From NCBI RefSeq assembly GCF_030272615.1, contig NC_081412.1:340193370-340257369 (forward strand): DNA of 64,000 nt. The letters run 5' to 3'. Below are positions 25,001 to 35,149 of this stretch, piece after piece. The stretch is from Cryptomeria japonica (Eukaryota > Streptophyta > Pinopsida > Cupressales > Cupressaceae). The position numbers and the translations under genes were made by a program. Below the pieces are notes generated by a model. That model saw nothing but the letters and a program-made list of their open reading frames with translations, did not search any database and was not told where the DNA came from. Numbering within the stretch: position 1 is the stretch's first letter; each line of letters opens with the position of its first letter.

Positions 25001-25491
25001 GAAAATCAACAAAAAAAATGATAATGAATCATTTAAAAAAAATAGTATTCAAAAACAAGAAAAAGATATAAGGAAATAAATTAGGAAGGGAAATAGAAAT
25101 TTTTTTACCAACATATCCCCTTGTTTTCCAAGATTTCTGTGATTTTCAAAAGATGGAAATGAAAAAAAAAGAGAAGAAAAATCCTACCTAGATCTCTTTT
25201 GTTGTTTTGATCTTGTTTCGTCTCCTTCTTCAAACCCTATAGACCTATTTTGAGCAATAACAAATGTCAAATGAATGAAAAAGTTTTTAAAAAAAAAAGT
25301 TTTAATGTTGGACTAAACCTGCGACAAGAGTCTTTTCTCAGGATTCGCGAGTCCCAACGTTAGGCTCACCCGAGTCCTTGTCACAAACTCGGGAGTCTGC
25401 GTCCAAGACTCCCAGACTCAACTTGCAAGTCCGTGGCGAGTCAACTCGACCCACCAATAGACTCACGAGTCTGAAGAGTCCTTAAACTATG
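22084..25491 (-). mobile_element. hAT1 transposon (3.4 kb), uninterrupted copy
   Basis: Flanked by the 8-bp duplication attcgact (22076-22083) / attcaact (25492-25499), one difference. The termini CCAAGTTCAAAAACTC and, from the other end, CATAGTTTAAGGACTC are imperfect inverted repeats. Both ends are rich in ACTCG/CGAGT subterminal repeats, typical of hAT elements. It encodes a broken BED/DUF659/dimerisation transposase on the minus strand and has no later insertions, so it shows the empty sites for the two LTR insertions in hAT2. Confidence 0.85.
22420..24956 (-). pseudogene. hAT transposase (BED, DUF659, C-terminal dimerisation), broken
   Basis: Minus-strand order: BED zinc finger (24956-24711, 'CTECGKWMTGRINRLKYHL'); DUF659-like catalytic region (24434-23964, 'GCSILSDGWIDGQNKTLLN', 'HIITDNA'); middle region (about 23796-23602 and 23497-23141, 'RWTNQLHQPIHAFAYFLNP'); hAT dimerisation domain (around 22900-22800, starting near 'WWENYG' and 'CERNWSLLESIHTKKR'); and an acidic tail to 22420. 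Several stops and frame changes interrupt it, some of which could be introns. In the family this protein excises and inserts the element through the 8-bp-duplicating DDE reaction. This copy is probably inactive. Confidence 0.85.
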
Positions 25492-25499
25492 ATTCAACT

Positions 25500-26198
25500 T
25501 ATAGCCAAGTACTAATATTACAACACAAGAGTGGGGGAAAGAGATAGGAAGGGTTTTCTTGGAACCATTTCTAAGTTGCCTTCTACAACTTTCTTGCTTC
25601 ACTTGATGGTTCTTGCTTGCTTACCCCTCAAATCTATTTCTCCCAAAATAACCATGTCTTGTGGGGCTAGGTAGAGAATGTAACCGGGTTCCAACTCCTC
25701 TGTGTAAGGGCCCTCAAGGTTCTAGATGCCACTTTGGACATTCTAGAACGGCCTACTTACGAGCCCCTCGTCACCAATTCATTATAATTCATACCTCACA
25801 CTCCAAGATGAATTACTACTAAACATAACTTCTATCATATCCTTAAAATTTTGAGGTGCTGATAATATTATGATGCTACCAAGTATGCTACAATGATAAT
25901 GATAAAGTTCTAATATAATATTTCTAAGATGCTTTATTCTTTATGATACTAAGCAATACTCCAAGAACTATTGTTAAACTAATTTATTTGTTGAGTCTGA
26001 TGTATATTAGTTTGTCATATCTTAAATGTGATATTCTTCCTAAAAGAATCTCGCATATACTATAAATGTAAATAGTATTGAAATGATACAGCATACCGGT
26101 GACAGTAATGACTTGCTGATTCATTTGTTCCTTTTGCAATGGCTGAGATTAGACCTGTGATTCTTGTTTGATCATTGATTTGGAGAGGTTGAATAGTT
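25500..26198. other. E1 internal sequence between the two hATs
   Basis: Non-coding remainder of E1. It includes the second copy of its internal repeat (25541-25790) and, at its right end, the 8-bp target gaatagtt (26191-26198) of hAT2. Confidence 0.65.
25541..25790. repeat. E1 internal repeat, copy 2
   Basis: Diverged copy of 21281-21540 in the same orientation, with matching landmarks ('accatgtcttgtgggg', 'gaatgtaaccgggttcc', 'gtaagggccctc'). The hairpin GCCACTTT...AAAGTGGC of copy 1 has decayed here. Confidence 0.75.
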
Positions 26199-26528
26199 CA
26201 GTTTTAAAACTTGGCAAACCAAAAATTTGGACTCGGACTCGCACTTGTGAAAGACTCGGCAAGGACTCGACAAAAAAAAAACCGTAGTTTTACAAAAAAA
26301 ACATAAAGAAATTAATGTATTAAGAGAACATAAGAGCCATAATTGAAACATTACACATGCCATATGATCTACAAACACGCAATATTTGAAATTTCATCAT
26401 TCATACTCATAGTTTCAACTCAAAAATGTATAATAGCAGCATAAGTTTATAAATGTTTACAAAATTACATATAATGATATGTCCAACTCCAAATGTGAAA
26501 AACAACAATGAACAAACTAAAGAGAAGA

Positions 26529-28745
26529 CTACATCTTCCTCTTTGTATTTCTCCTAATATAGCTCAATTTTTCAAGCCTTAAGCTAGAAGTAGTAGTAGT
26601 GGGTGTTGTGGTATCTAAATGGTGAGATGATTCTTCTTCAAAGTCAAAGTCCTCATCTTCATCCTCCATTTCATCCAATCTTGCTCCTTCTGCTTCTTGT
26701 GTTGCTCCTCTCTCTATTTCTGCAATTTCTTCTTCGGTAAGGAGGACATCGTCACCATCATTTTGTTCATTCACGGTCCAATCACCATATGGATCAATTT
26801 CATCCAAGTCAATGGCCTCATGTGAAACACCCTCCACCTATCTAACTCGAAGGCGAAGGTTGTACTGAACAAAGACAAGATCATTGAGCCATTTTTGTGT
26901 CAATCTATTTCTCTTCTTTGTGTGAATGCTCTCAAATACACTCCAATTTCGTTCACACCCAGAAGCACTGCATGGCTAAGACAAAACACAAACGGCTATC
27001 TTTTGAAGATTAGGCGTGCCAGCACCATAATTCTCCCACCATAAATCTACAAAAAACATTTAGAAATATTAGAATTGAGAAAAGAATGTAACAATCAAGT
27101 TTGTAGTTTTTTTCTTGCAATATTGAACTAAGTTACTAAATTTTTTACCTGGTTGTTGTTGTTGTCCTTTCCTATCAATTGCTAGTTGTGATGAGAAGAG
27201 TCTCCCCTCTGCACTCTTGTAGATCTTGAACAATGAACATTTCCAAATTCATAAATAGATAGTCAAAGTGTCAAACTCAAATTCAATAATGAACATTTCC
27301 GAATTCATAAATAAAGAAAGAGCAATTGCAAATGTCAAATCTCACCTCCAGCTCATCAAGAACCCTGTCTCTCAACTCAAGATCAGGTGCCATCTTATCA
27401 ATGCATGCAATAACACCTGCCATGACCTCCTCAGCAACCCTAAATGAATCAAAGAAGTAGAATTTCGGGTTCAAAAAGTAGGCGAAGGCATGTATCGGTT
27501 GGTGGAGTTGGTTTGTCCACCTACGATCAATGATGCGCCAAAGGATTTCACATTTTCTTGTATTTCCACGATAGTAATGTGAAATGGCCTCTTTGGCCCT
27601 ATCCATGGCCTCATAAATGAAACCCATTGGCATGTCCTCTCCATCCACCATACGAAGAACCCTTACCAAAGGTTTTGTCACCAAAAAAAATGAAAACACA
27701 TTTTCAATTAGTACAAAATTAACCCCTAAAAATAAAATCAGCAAATAGACAAGATTGTATAAAGTTTACTTTTGTGTTTGTTACTTACCGCAGTCAACTC
27801 CTCTCCACTTTTGGTGAACCCTTCATCAAAAACAATGCTCACAATCTTCTCTGCTTCAGGTCTTTTGGAGTATGCAGACACCAACCAAGCATCAGACACA
27901 AACATCTGCTTAAGATGAGGAATGGCACTAAGAATGCTCTACAAAGTGATGAAGTGGCTAGCAAATCGTGTCACTCCAGGCCGCACAAGGTCCTTGCCAT
28001 TTGTGTGTTTTCTCATCAAAGCAAGCACCCAAGTATGGTTGTAGATGAATTTGGAGACACTTCTTGCATCTTCAACCACCTTTTTCACCCATCCAATCTT
28101 CCCAATGTCATCTAGCATCAAGTCCAAGCAATGTGCAGCACAAGGACTCCATGTAATCGTAGGATGCCTCTCCATAAGCATTCTACCTGCAGATACATAT
28201 GCAGTTGCGTTGTCCGTGATAATTTGGACAACATTCTCAACTCCAACTTCCCGAACCACCCCATCCAATAGATTACACAAAGTCTCTGAATTTTTTATTT
28301 CATTTGAGGCATCAATAGACTTTAGGAATACCATTGCACAATTTGAAGCCACCAAGAAGTTGAGAAGAGTCCTATTCCGTCCATCTGTCCATCCATCAGA
28401 TAAAATGTTGCATCCTTTTCTCTTCCAATACTTTTTCTGATCATCAACCACAACTTGTGTATTTTTTACAACTTTCTCTAGCAATGGCCCACTGAAGTCA
28501 TGACCTGTTGGGGCCTTAAACCCCTTACCCGCAATTGTTAATGCATTAACCAAACCTTCCCAATACACGTTGTTTGCTACATTGAAAGGTAGATTATTGT
28601 AAAACTAAAAGTTTGATGCTACTATCTTTGCTTGTTCATGCTTCTCTTTATTCCATCCTGTACCTTCAAGTGAAGGTTGTGCACTTGAAACATTGTGTGG
28701 TACAAAAAAATTAGGGTCTGATCTAATAGGAGTGCCACTAGCCTC
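26529..28745 (-). pseudogene. hAT2 transposase, middle and C-terminal part
   Basis: Minus strand. A 209-codon open stretch at 28568-27939 holds the DUF659 region and more ('GCNILSDGWTDGRNRTLLN', 'QIITDNATAYVSAGRMLM', 'WSPCAAHCLDLMLDDIGK'); then 27744-27283 ('RWTNQLHQPIHAFAYFLNP') and the acidic tail 26837-26529. The dimerisation region around 26960-26840 is broken by a stop. It is better preserved than hAT1 in the DUF659 part. The N-terminal BED part lies 9 kb away at 37883-38142 because of the LTR insertions. Confidence 0.85.
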
Positions 28746-28751
28746 ACCCTT

Positions 28752-30630
28752 TGTAATGTCCCCTTCTCGTTGATGTCCTTCCAGTGGTCCATTAGCCTAT
28801 TCCTGAGACCCGTAGGCTAGATGGAATGAAAAATGAGGGTCAAGCATTGATGAGGCGAGAATTTACTATTTTTAGTAAGTCAGGGGTTGGTCATTTTGGT
28901 GATACTGTCCTACTGAGCTCTCCATGCTCTGTCATTGGGCGCAAAGATCATGCTTTTCGGAGCAGTAGTTTATGACTTACTATTTTTAGTAAGTGGCAGT
29001 ATGGCATATTTCTATTTTTGGCAGTGGACAGGGTCCTGATCCTGCAACAGTTCAGTGGTCTTCCTGGCTCAGCTTCATTCTGGTTTTGACAATAATCAGT
29101 ATTGGAGTCATAAGTGATATTAAGGTTTAATATTTAATTAATTTGATTATTTTTACTACTGATTTATTGACTTTGGAAATGGCGCATAATATCTCCTAAG
29201 TGCTAGGCGAATTTTATGTCTAGAAAGGGAAATCAAATTGATAATGGAGATATTATTTTATTTCACCTCACATGTTTACTAAGTCAAGTTGTGGTCCTTA
29301 ACTTACTTGGCATGATTTCTTGTCTAAGTATGGCACCATCCTTGGGTAAAGGAAATGCAAATGAAAAAAGTGAATTTGGGCGAATTTGTGTGCATTTGCA
29401 TTTGGTTTTGGGGAGTTGAAGGTATAAATAAGAGCCTTGGGCTACATTTTGTGGCATCAAATCAATTTACATCATTATGTTGCCGAATTGGCGATTGAAA
29501 ATCTGAGCTTCGAAGTGTGGCTTCCTAGCTAAGTCTCAGTTTCGTACTTGCAAGATAGTACCTAGCTGTGTCCATGTATTCCCAGTGCTGTTGGTGAGTG
29601 AGTTGCAGATTGTGGAGTGTTTTATTTGAGATTGGAGTGTTTTCTGGTTGCTGGTCGTGGGACTGCTGAAAGTGTATTTTGCTCACACCACTTGGCCAGG
29701 CAATTCCATCATTCTAGGTACCGGCTCATCCTTCCTTCCTACCACTGGCGATGCATATTGTAAGTTTTTAGCATCTTATTTTGAGTGTGGATTTTTATAT
29801 TGAAAATCAAACTTCTCAGGTTAGGTGTTGGGTTTTGTGAATGCATTGGGAAGCATGCAAAATAAATATGGGTGTTTCGATGGCTTTCCTTGGGATTGTT
29901 TTCATTGTAGCGGGTATAGCAATTGTTTAGAACATATTTTGGGTGAATTGGGTGAGTAATGAGAGAGTTATGAGCGTTTTAGTGAATCCATAGGCTGTTG
30001 GTTTTGCAATTCCAGCCTACAGATTTTGATGTTAGCAGAAATTTCATGTTCTTATTTGGATATTCAGCATTACTATCTTCTCACATTATCTTGATTATTG
30101 TAAGGTTAAGTAGTAGTACTACTAACCAATTCTGGCTCGTAACTCTCACCCCGCTGAAAAGTGGAAGAGGCTGGCTTGCAGCCTATTTTCAAGTAAATTG
30201 TAATTCAGTCCTCCCACTGCATAAGTGGTTGAGTGATGTCCGAGTGTAATGGTCCTCTCGCTGCATAAGCGATTGAGTTGAGATTGTTTTGTAATTCCAG
30301 TCCTCCCACTGAAATATGGCGGTTGAGTGATTTGTGCCTCTGTATGTTTCTCTTGGCTGGTTCACCGCCAAGTTCTTGCATTCCCGCTAGATAAGCGGAA
30401 GGGGCTGGCTTGCCGCCCAAGCATTGTATTGTTTCCATTTATTTGAAGCTAATGATCCCCTCAACACCGTATGCTCTCACCTTCCCACATTGGGCACTTG
30501 GTGATCAGAAAGTGGAAGGGTTGCATTTTCCAGCAAGTTTTCAGTTTATGCTTTCTAACCTTAACGGGTTATCCGTTTGTGGATAATTATTATTGGCCTA
30601 AAAAAAAAAAAAAAAAAATGGGATATCACA
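28752..30630 (+). mobile_element. solo LTR (TGTAATGTCCC termini) in hAT2
   Basis: Starts TGTAATGTCCCC and ends GGGATATCACA (imperfect inverted termini). Flanked by ccctt (28747-28751) and ccctc (30631-30635). The uninterrupted hAT1 reads 'caccctcattgtc' here, which confirms the insertion and its duplication. A TATA box (gtataaataag, 29422-29432) and a poly-A run (30600-30618) are present, with no ORF of note, no primer site and no second LTR. Two copies of the ACTTACTA/TAGTAAGT hairpin and one TTAGCCTA...TAGGCTA pair lie in U3. Confidence 0.85.
28862..28994. promoter_or_regulatory. two ACTTACTA-N4-TAGTAAGT hairpins in U3
   Basis: The palindrome occurs at 28862-28880 (first bases changed) and 28975-28994 (perfect). 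The same motif lies in the U3 of the chromovirus LTRs (39810, 56639) and in the minus-strand LTR at 60631. The role is unknown; a protein-binding or RNA hairpin site are both possible. Confidence 0.5.
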
Positions 30631-30878
30631 CCCTCATTGTCACCAAAAGATGAAAGTGACTTATGACCACGAGTGTGACCAATGGGACCTGTTGTGCATA
30701 TCGCACACCCCACCCCGTTTTCCTCAAACAGGGACCCCCGTAGTTGCAGTCTGCCAATTAGGAGAGAGGGATAAATGATTGTGCTATGATCAAAGCACAC
30801 CAGAGAAATCAAACTTGGAAAACGGCTTATTAGGCCAAAATAGAAGGTAAAAGACTGAAAGCGTTAAGCTTTCAAATT

Positions 30879-31115
30879 CGGCTCACAGGCCAAAAAGGGG
30901 TAAATGCCACTAAAGCCAAATTCGGCCTCTAGGGCCAAATAGCAAACTCAAAACTCTAAAATCGGCTCAAAAGGCCAAAATTCAATTGAAGCTCACAAAA
31001 TAACGTTTCAGACCGAAATGGGAAATCAACATCAAACTCTCAAAATTGGTGTTTAACCCGAAAATACCCTCTAAGGCCGAAAACCACGACTTTCAAAATG
31101 GCTCTCAGAGCCGAA
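30879..31115 (+). repeat. hairpin array 3, left part (CGGCC... / ...GGCCG)
   Basis: Short palindromes of the type 'aaaatCGGCTC..GAGCCGaaaat' or 'CGGCCTctAGGgCc' at 30879, 30923, 30963 and 31100 (CTC-tca-GAG core), with partial units between. The array is cut at 31153 by the copia element and resumes at 35150. Confidence 0.75.
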
Positions 31116-31153
31116 AATAGCAAAGACATCAAATCGCGTGATTTAGTCTATAT

Positions 31154-31611
31154 TGTTGATGTATGTGGTTAGCAGTGGGAGATATCCCAAAGCTATTAAT
31201 ACACTATGTTTTATATTTGCTAGATGAGCCGACCTTGATGAAGCAAATTGTATATTAAATATGAAATGAATTTAATTAATTCATGCATGAGTCATGTTCT
31301 TAAGGGCCGACCCTTTGTGAAAGGGTACCACTCATGTATATATATATGAGGTGCGACCTCATTCACTCTACGATTCGATTATTCATTGAACACAAGAGCA
31401 TTCCAAGTAAATAACAGAGCAGATCGAATAATAGAAGAGTCGTTAACATACCAAGACAAGTAGGTCTTTACATAGGAAATGTGCTCGGGGGAGACGATAA
31501 CAAGATATCGTCTACAGTTGGGAAGGCAATAGATTTGAGTCGTTGCCTGTGGTTAAACGAGCACCCAGTTAACATTTATGTTTGCTTACATCTCTGATCT
31601 AAAATTTAACA
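31154..31611 (+). mobile_element. 5' LTR of gene-carrying copia element
   Basis: TGTTGATGTATGTGG...AAATTTAACA. It contains 'catgtatatatatgagg', a likely TATA region (about 31334-31350), and near-identical text to the 3' LTR, so the insertion is recent relative to its surroundings. Confidence 0.95.
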
Positions 31612-31623
31612 TGGTATCAGAGC
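31612..31623 (+). other. primer binding site, initiator Met tRNA
   Basis: TGGTATCAGAGC, the exact plant initiator Met tRNA 3'-end complement, lies immediately after the LTR with no spacer. Confidence 0.95.
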
Positions 31624-31941
31624 CACGGTTAAGTAGATCGTGATCAGATTTGTCTAAGTCAAATTAGTGAATTCTTCATTCAAAGACAAATTTATATCGA
31701 TAACCTGGAGATGGTCTGGCAAATCGATAACCTGGAGATGGCTTGACAAATCGATAACTTGGAGATGGTTGATATTATTATCACTGACCGCTGCAATACG
31801 AAGAATATTGAAATCGTGGTGATAATATAGTGAAGCGGATTATTTGTGTGGGTTCCCTATTAACGGGAAGGGGCCAAACCATTGGGCAGCATAGGTTACT
31901 TTGATCAAAGTGGTTGTTGGTCATAGCGACACCCCTAAACA

Positions 31942-32174
31942 TTGCCAACAATTCATATCCCCAATCACGATGACTTCATACTATCTGCAAACGATAGAAA
32001 GCACGAGAACACAATATATTTCTACAGGTGCACACAACTGGAATCATCGGATGTGTATACAATCGAACTTTGGAGTGATCATCCACCTCAAGGTTGTCGT
32101 GGCTTTATTTCTCCATTCTACCAATCCCCTAAGAAATATAGAAGTCTTCATGAGAAATACGAGCGGGAGAAATA
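31942..32174 (+). pseudogene. possible captured coding fragment, not identified
   Basis: A 77-codon open stretch ('MPTIHIPNHDDFILSANDRK' to 'SLHEKYEREK') lies between the 5' leader and the RRM fragment. Its composition looks protein-like and it ends one base before the next ATG, but I recognise no family. It could be a fourth captured host fragment or chance. Confidence 0.3.
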
Positions 32175-32410
32175 ATGGATGCGAAGAAGCGAAAAGAGGA
32201 AGAAAACGGTGGGTTGGGGGAAGTGGAAGTAGTAGTAGCAGTGGCGGCTAAGGATGTTGGGAAAATATCCTTCGCAGCGCAAGCTCTTCGTGTGGGGGCT
32301 TGGGTGGGTTACCACCACCGAGTCCCTCAAGTCACTCTTCTCCCACTTCGGCAAGTTGGAGGAAGGTGTCATTATAACGGACAAGAACACTGTAGGCCAT
32401 GGTCATGATA
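32175..32410 (+). pseudogene. captured fragment of an RRM protein (UBA2-like)
   Basis: ATG 32175 opens 'MDAKKRKEEENGG', like the basic N-terminus of plant UBP1-associated (UBA2) RNA-binding proteins. After a frameshift near 32255-32265 the other frame reads '[20 protein letters not shown]' and '[18 protein letters not shown]', which is the first half of an RRM (RNP2 KLFVWGL, then the alpha-1 helix and beta-2). It stops before RNP1 at TGA near 32409. The N-terminal linker is shortened compared with the family. It is not functional as an RNA-binding domain. Confidence 0.75.
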
Positions 32411-32411
32411 T

Positions 32412-32840
32412 GTGAACTTGACTTTGCGCATATCCATCTCCAGACTCGATGGCCCCGAGGTAGGCAGCGAGGATGTTAACACCCAGAGCGATGATGTCGG
32501 GTTTCAGAATCTGGAGGAATCTGGTGAATCAGAAAGCCTACCCGTCATGATATTGTCCCACATCGATTACACACGGATTGTTATGGACGGCAACCTTGTT
32601 GTAATCGGAGGGTCTTACAAGGATGGATAGTGCACGTGCGTGCACACTTCGGATGAGGCATTCAACTCGGAATCCAACAGATGGACACTGCTGCCCGATT
32701 TGTGGGCCATCAGACTCAACTATGTTGAGGAATCGAATGATGCACAATCGCCAGTTGCAGTGATAGAGGGTCACACACTCTATGCTATGCAGTCACACTC
32801 GAACGAGTTAATGAGATCATGGGAAGTGTTCAATCCATGA
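32412..32840 (+). pseudogene. captured fragment of a kelch-repeat protein
   Basis: Reads 'RIVMDGNLVVIGGSYKDG', a stop, then 'CTCVHTSDEAFNSESNRW' and 'TLLPDLW', followed by 'HTLYAMQSHSNEL'. The spacing of GG, the E-F/D-x-E-S-N-R-W stretch and the following L-x-A is the kelch-blade pattern of plant F-box/kelch proteins. No F-box is present. The frame changes once between 32628 and 32640. It immediately follows the RRM fragment. Confidence 0.65.
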
Positions 32841-32936
32841 GATAAAAGACTATCTTATGCTAGTGCCGAAATTACCAAATACGAACATGAATCGAAGAAT
32901 GTCATTGATCCGTTTATCTTCTCCTTGCAGTCGGTT

Positions 32937-33345
32937 ATGAGAGTTGGAAGGGAGCAGGCTCCATGTTCAAATCCCACATGCATCTCCGAGAGGGCCCTGC
33001 ACACTTAAGGTATCCCTCCCGTTACAAGCAGCAAACTAAGCTATTCATCACCGCCGAGGGTATGTATATTGACCAATTTATTTACTGCGATAAGAAGGCA
33101 AATTTGACTATGGGGAATGTATACTAACCAGTTTAATTACTGCGATAAGAAGGCAAATCTGACCGTGGGGAATATCTTGCCTCTGATATCTATTCCTAAG
33201 GATGCTGTGGTTTGTAACATGGAGCAACATGTGAGCGATTGTGGCTTCCTTGCCAAGGCTTCTAGATATTATGCCATTGTCATTAGTCACAACCTTGATA
33301 ATAGCACTTCCAGTGGCAGGATACATAAGTTCTTGTTATTTATTC
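32937..33345 (+). pseudogene. RPL8: captured fragment of ribosomal protein L8 (uL2)
   Basis: Reads '[20 protein letters not shown]' then directly '[20 protein letters not shown]', so about 35 residues of L8 are missing between them. Then come '[16 protein letters not shown]', '[20 protein letters not shown]' and '[12 protein letters not shown]'. These match the conserved core of eukaryotic L8 (60S subunit, near the peptidyl transferase centre). A segment of about 56 bp is tandemly duplicated (33061-33117 and 33118-33172), repeating the [16 protein letters not shown] stretch. No introns are seen in the segment, which fits capture from mRNA. Not translatable as a whole protein. Confidence 0.85.
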
Positions 33346-33419
33346 AATGTTCCAAAGGAAGAAGGCTGATACGATGGGTGCGTGATATGTTGTTCTTATA
33401 CATGCGATACCTGTGAATG

Positions 33420-33960
33420 ATCTGTTGTGCATTTACGTGTGGTTGTTTGTGGAATATATAATGTACATATAATCTTTGCAAACTTAAACTCGGGTTTGGA
33501 AGCTTAGCAAAATCTTTTCTTTAATAATCAGAGAATCTCTGTGTTGAAAATTGAACAACCACACAAGAGCAAAGGTGATCTTAAGAGGACCCATGGAAAA
33601 AGGGGAAGTAATAGTAATTACGCAGTTACAATGTCAACTCTCATTCACCATAGTCGAGGACTTGGCTCATACTATATCGAGCATTTCAATTCATCTCTAG
33701 TGAAGGTTCACTGGGTCTGATGCATACCTAAAAAGCGCTTAAATACAACACTTGAAGAGACTCTGATTTAAATGAGATAAGTATTTCATGCTATAACTTT
33801 GATAATGAATCATGTATGCCTTACTAGATGAACTATTATTAATCTCTTTGAAATGCTTTCACGACGGACCAAGAAGCATAAGAGATTGCATTCAAGGAAG
33901 GAAGAACTTGATGCTTGCTGCCATGAGATTGAGTTGGTAGCTGAAGACATTTCTTCGAAG
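33420..33960. other. interior of copia element, no gene recognised
   Basis: Between the L8 fragment and the 3' repeats, no further recognisable protein or RNA gene is seen. Confidence 0.5.
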
Positions 33961-34189
33961 AGGAGGAATCAACATTCAGAGGAAGTTTGACAATCCATCA
34001 AAGGCAACTTTGGACGAGGAGGTCAAAAGGTTGATATCAGAATCTGAGGGAGTCTGACACTTCATCAGAAGTAACCTTGGACGAAGAGGTCAAAAGGTTG
34101 ATATCTGCTTAAGAGGAAGCTTGACATTTCAGCTTCAGAGGGAGCTTGACTTTTCAGCTTCAGAGGAAGCCACATCTTTTGGTTAATGA

Positions 34190-34411
34190 ATTCTTCTCTG
34201 TGAGAGAAGTTTGAGGTATCAGCCTTTGTTATGCATTCTTCTCTGTGAGAGAAATTTGAGGTATCAGCTCTTGTTGTGCATTCTTCTCTGTGAGAGAAGT
34301 TTGAGGTATCAGCCCTTGTTGTGCATTCTTCTCTGTGAGAGAAGTTTGAGGTATTAGCCCTTGTTGTGCATTCTTCTCTATGAAAGAAGTTTGAGGTTCC
34401 AACCCTTGTTC
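34190..34411 (+). repeat. tandem repeat, 5 x 45 bp, before the 3' LTR
   Basis: Units start with 'attcttctct' at 34190, 34235, 34280, 34325 and 34370, each with 'gtgagagaagtttgaggta' or a close variant; the last is slightly diverged. A looser ~67-bp duplication ('gaggtcaaaaggttgatatc') lies at 34018-34105. Both belong to the non-coding 3' part of the copia element. The minus-strand open frames across the array are by-products of the 45-bp (multiple of 3) unit. Confidence 0.9.
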
Positions 34412-34666
34412 CACCCTCTAAGTATGGTGGATCCACCCTCTGCAAGTAGGCATTGTGGATGTCATGTGAGAGACTCCATGACTTCACAATTGTGTTTATT
34501 CACCCTCTAGGAGTAGGCACGGTGAATGTCATGATGAGATAAAAACATCACAATGAGATGATAAGCTTCTTTCATACACATGAGTGTAGTCATTGTGTCA
34601 GTCATTACGATGATGTGATGTGACTTGTAGATATCAAGAAGGATATCTCCCTAGCTAAAGAGGGAA

Positions 34667-35124
34667 TGTTGATGTATGTGGTTAGCAGCGGGAGATATCC
34701 CAAAGCTATTAATACACTATGTTTTATATTTGCTAGATGAGCCGACCTTGATGAAGCAATTTCTATATTAAATATGAAATGAATTTATTTAATTCATGCA
34801 TGAGTCATGTTCTTAAGGGCCGACCCTTTGTGAAAGGGTACCACTCATGTATATATATATGAGGTGCGACCTCATTCACTCTACAATTCGATTATTCATT
34901 GAACACAAGAGCAGTCCAACTAAATAGCAGAGGAGATCGAATAATAGAAGAGTCGTTAGCATACCAAGACAAGTAGGTCTTTACATAGGAAATGTGCTCG
35001 AGGGAGACGATAACAAGATATCGTCTACGGTTGGGAAGGCAACAGATCTGAGTCGTTACCTGTGGTTAAACGAGCACCCAGTTAACATTTATGTTTGCTT
35101 ACATCTTTGATCTGAAATTTAACA
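34667..35124 (+). mobile_element. 3' LTR of gene-carrying copia element
   Basis: Same length (458 bp) and nearly the same sequence as 31154-31611, with scattered single-base differences. It is preceded by the purine tract at 34657-34666 and followed by the tatat target duplication. Confidence 0.95.
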
Positions 35125-35149
35125 TATATACCCGAACTCCATCAAAAGA

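Larger units (their letters stand above)
31154..35124 (+). mobile_element. non-autonomous Ty1/copia-like element carrying host gene fragments
   Basis: Two 458-bp LTRs (31154-31611 and 34667-35124) are highly similar, with perfect 5-bp target duplication tatat (31149-31153 and 35125-35129). The primer site TGGTATCAGAGC (31612-31623) directly follows the 5' LTR, and a purine tract aaagagggaa (34657-34666) precedes the 3' LTR. The 3.05-kb interior encodes no gag, protease, integrase or RT. It holds pieces of an RRM protein, a kelch-repeat protein and ribosomal protein L8 in a row, all on the plus strand, so the element must move with proteins from another copia element. Confidence 0.95.

Noticed and set aside
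34065-34487. Minus-strand 140-codon frame with repeated 'SNFSHREECTTRAD'
   Set aside because: Produced by the 45-bp tandem repeat (a multiple of 3) in non-coding 3' element sequence on the strand opposite to the element.
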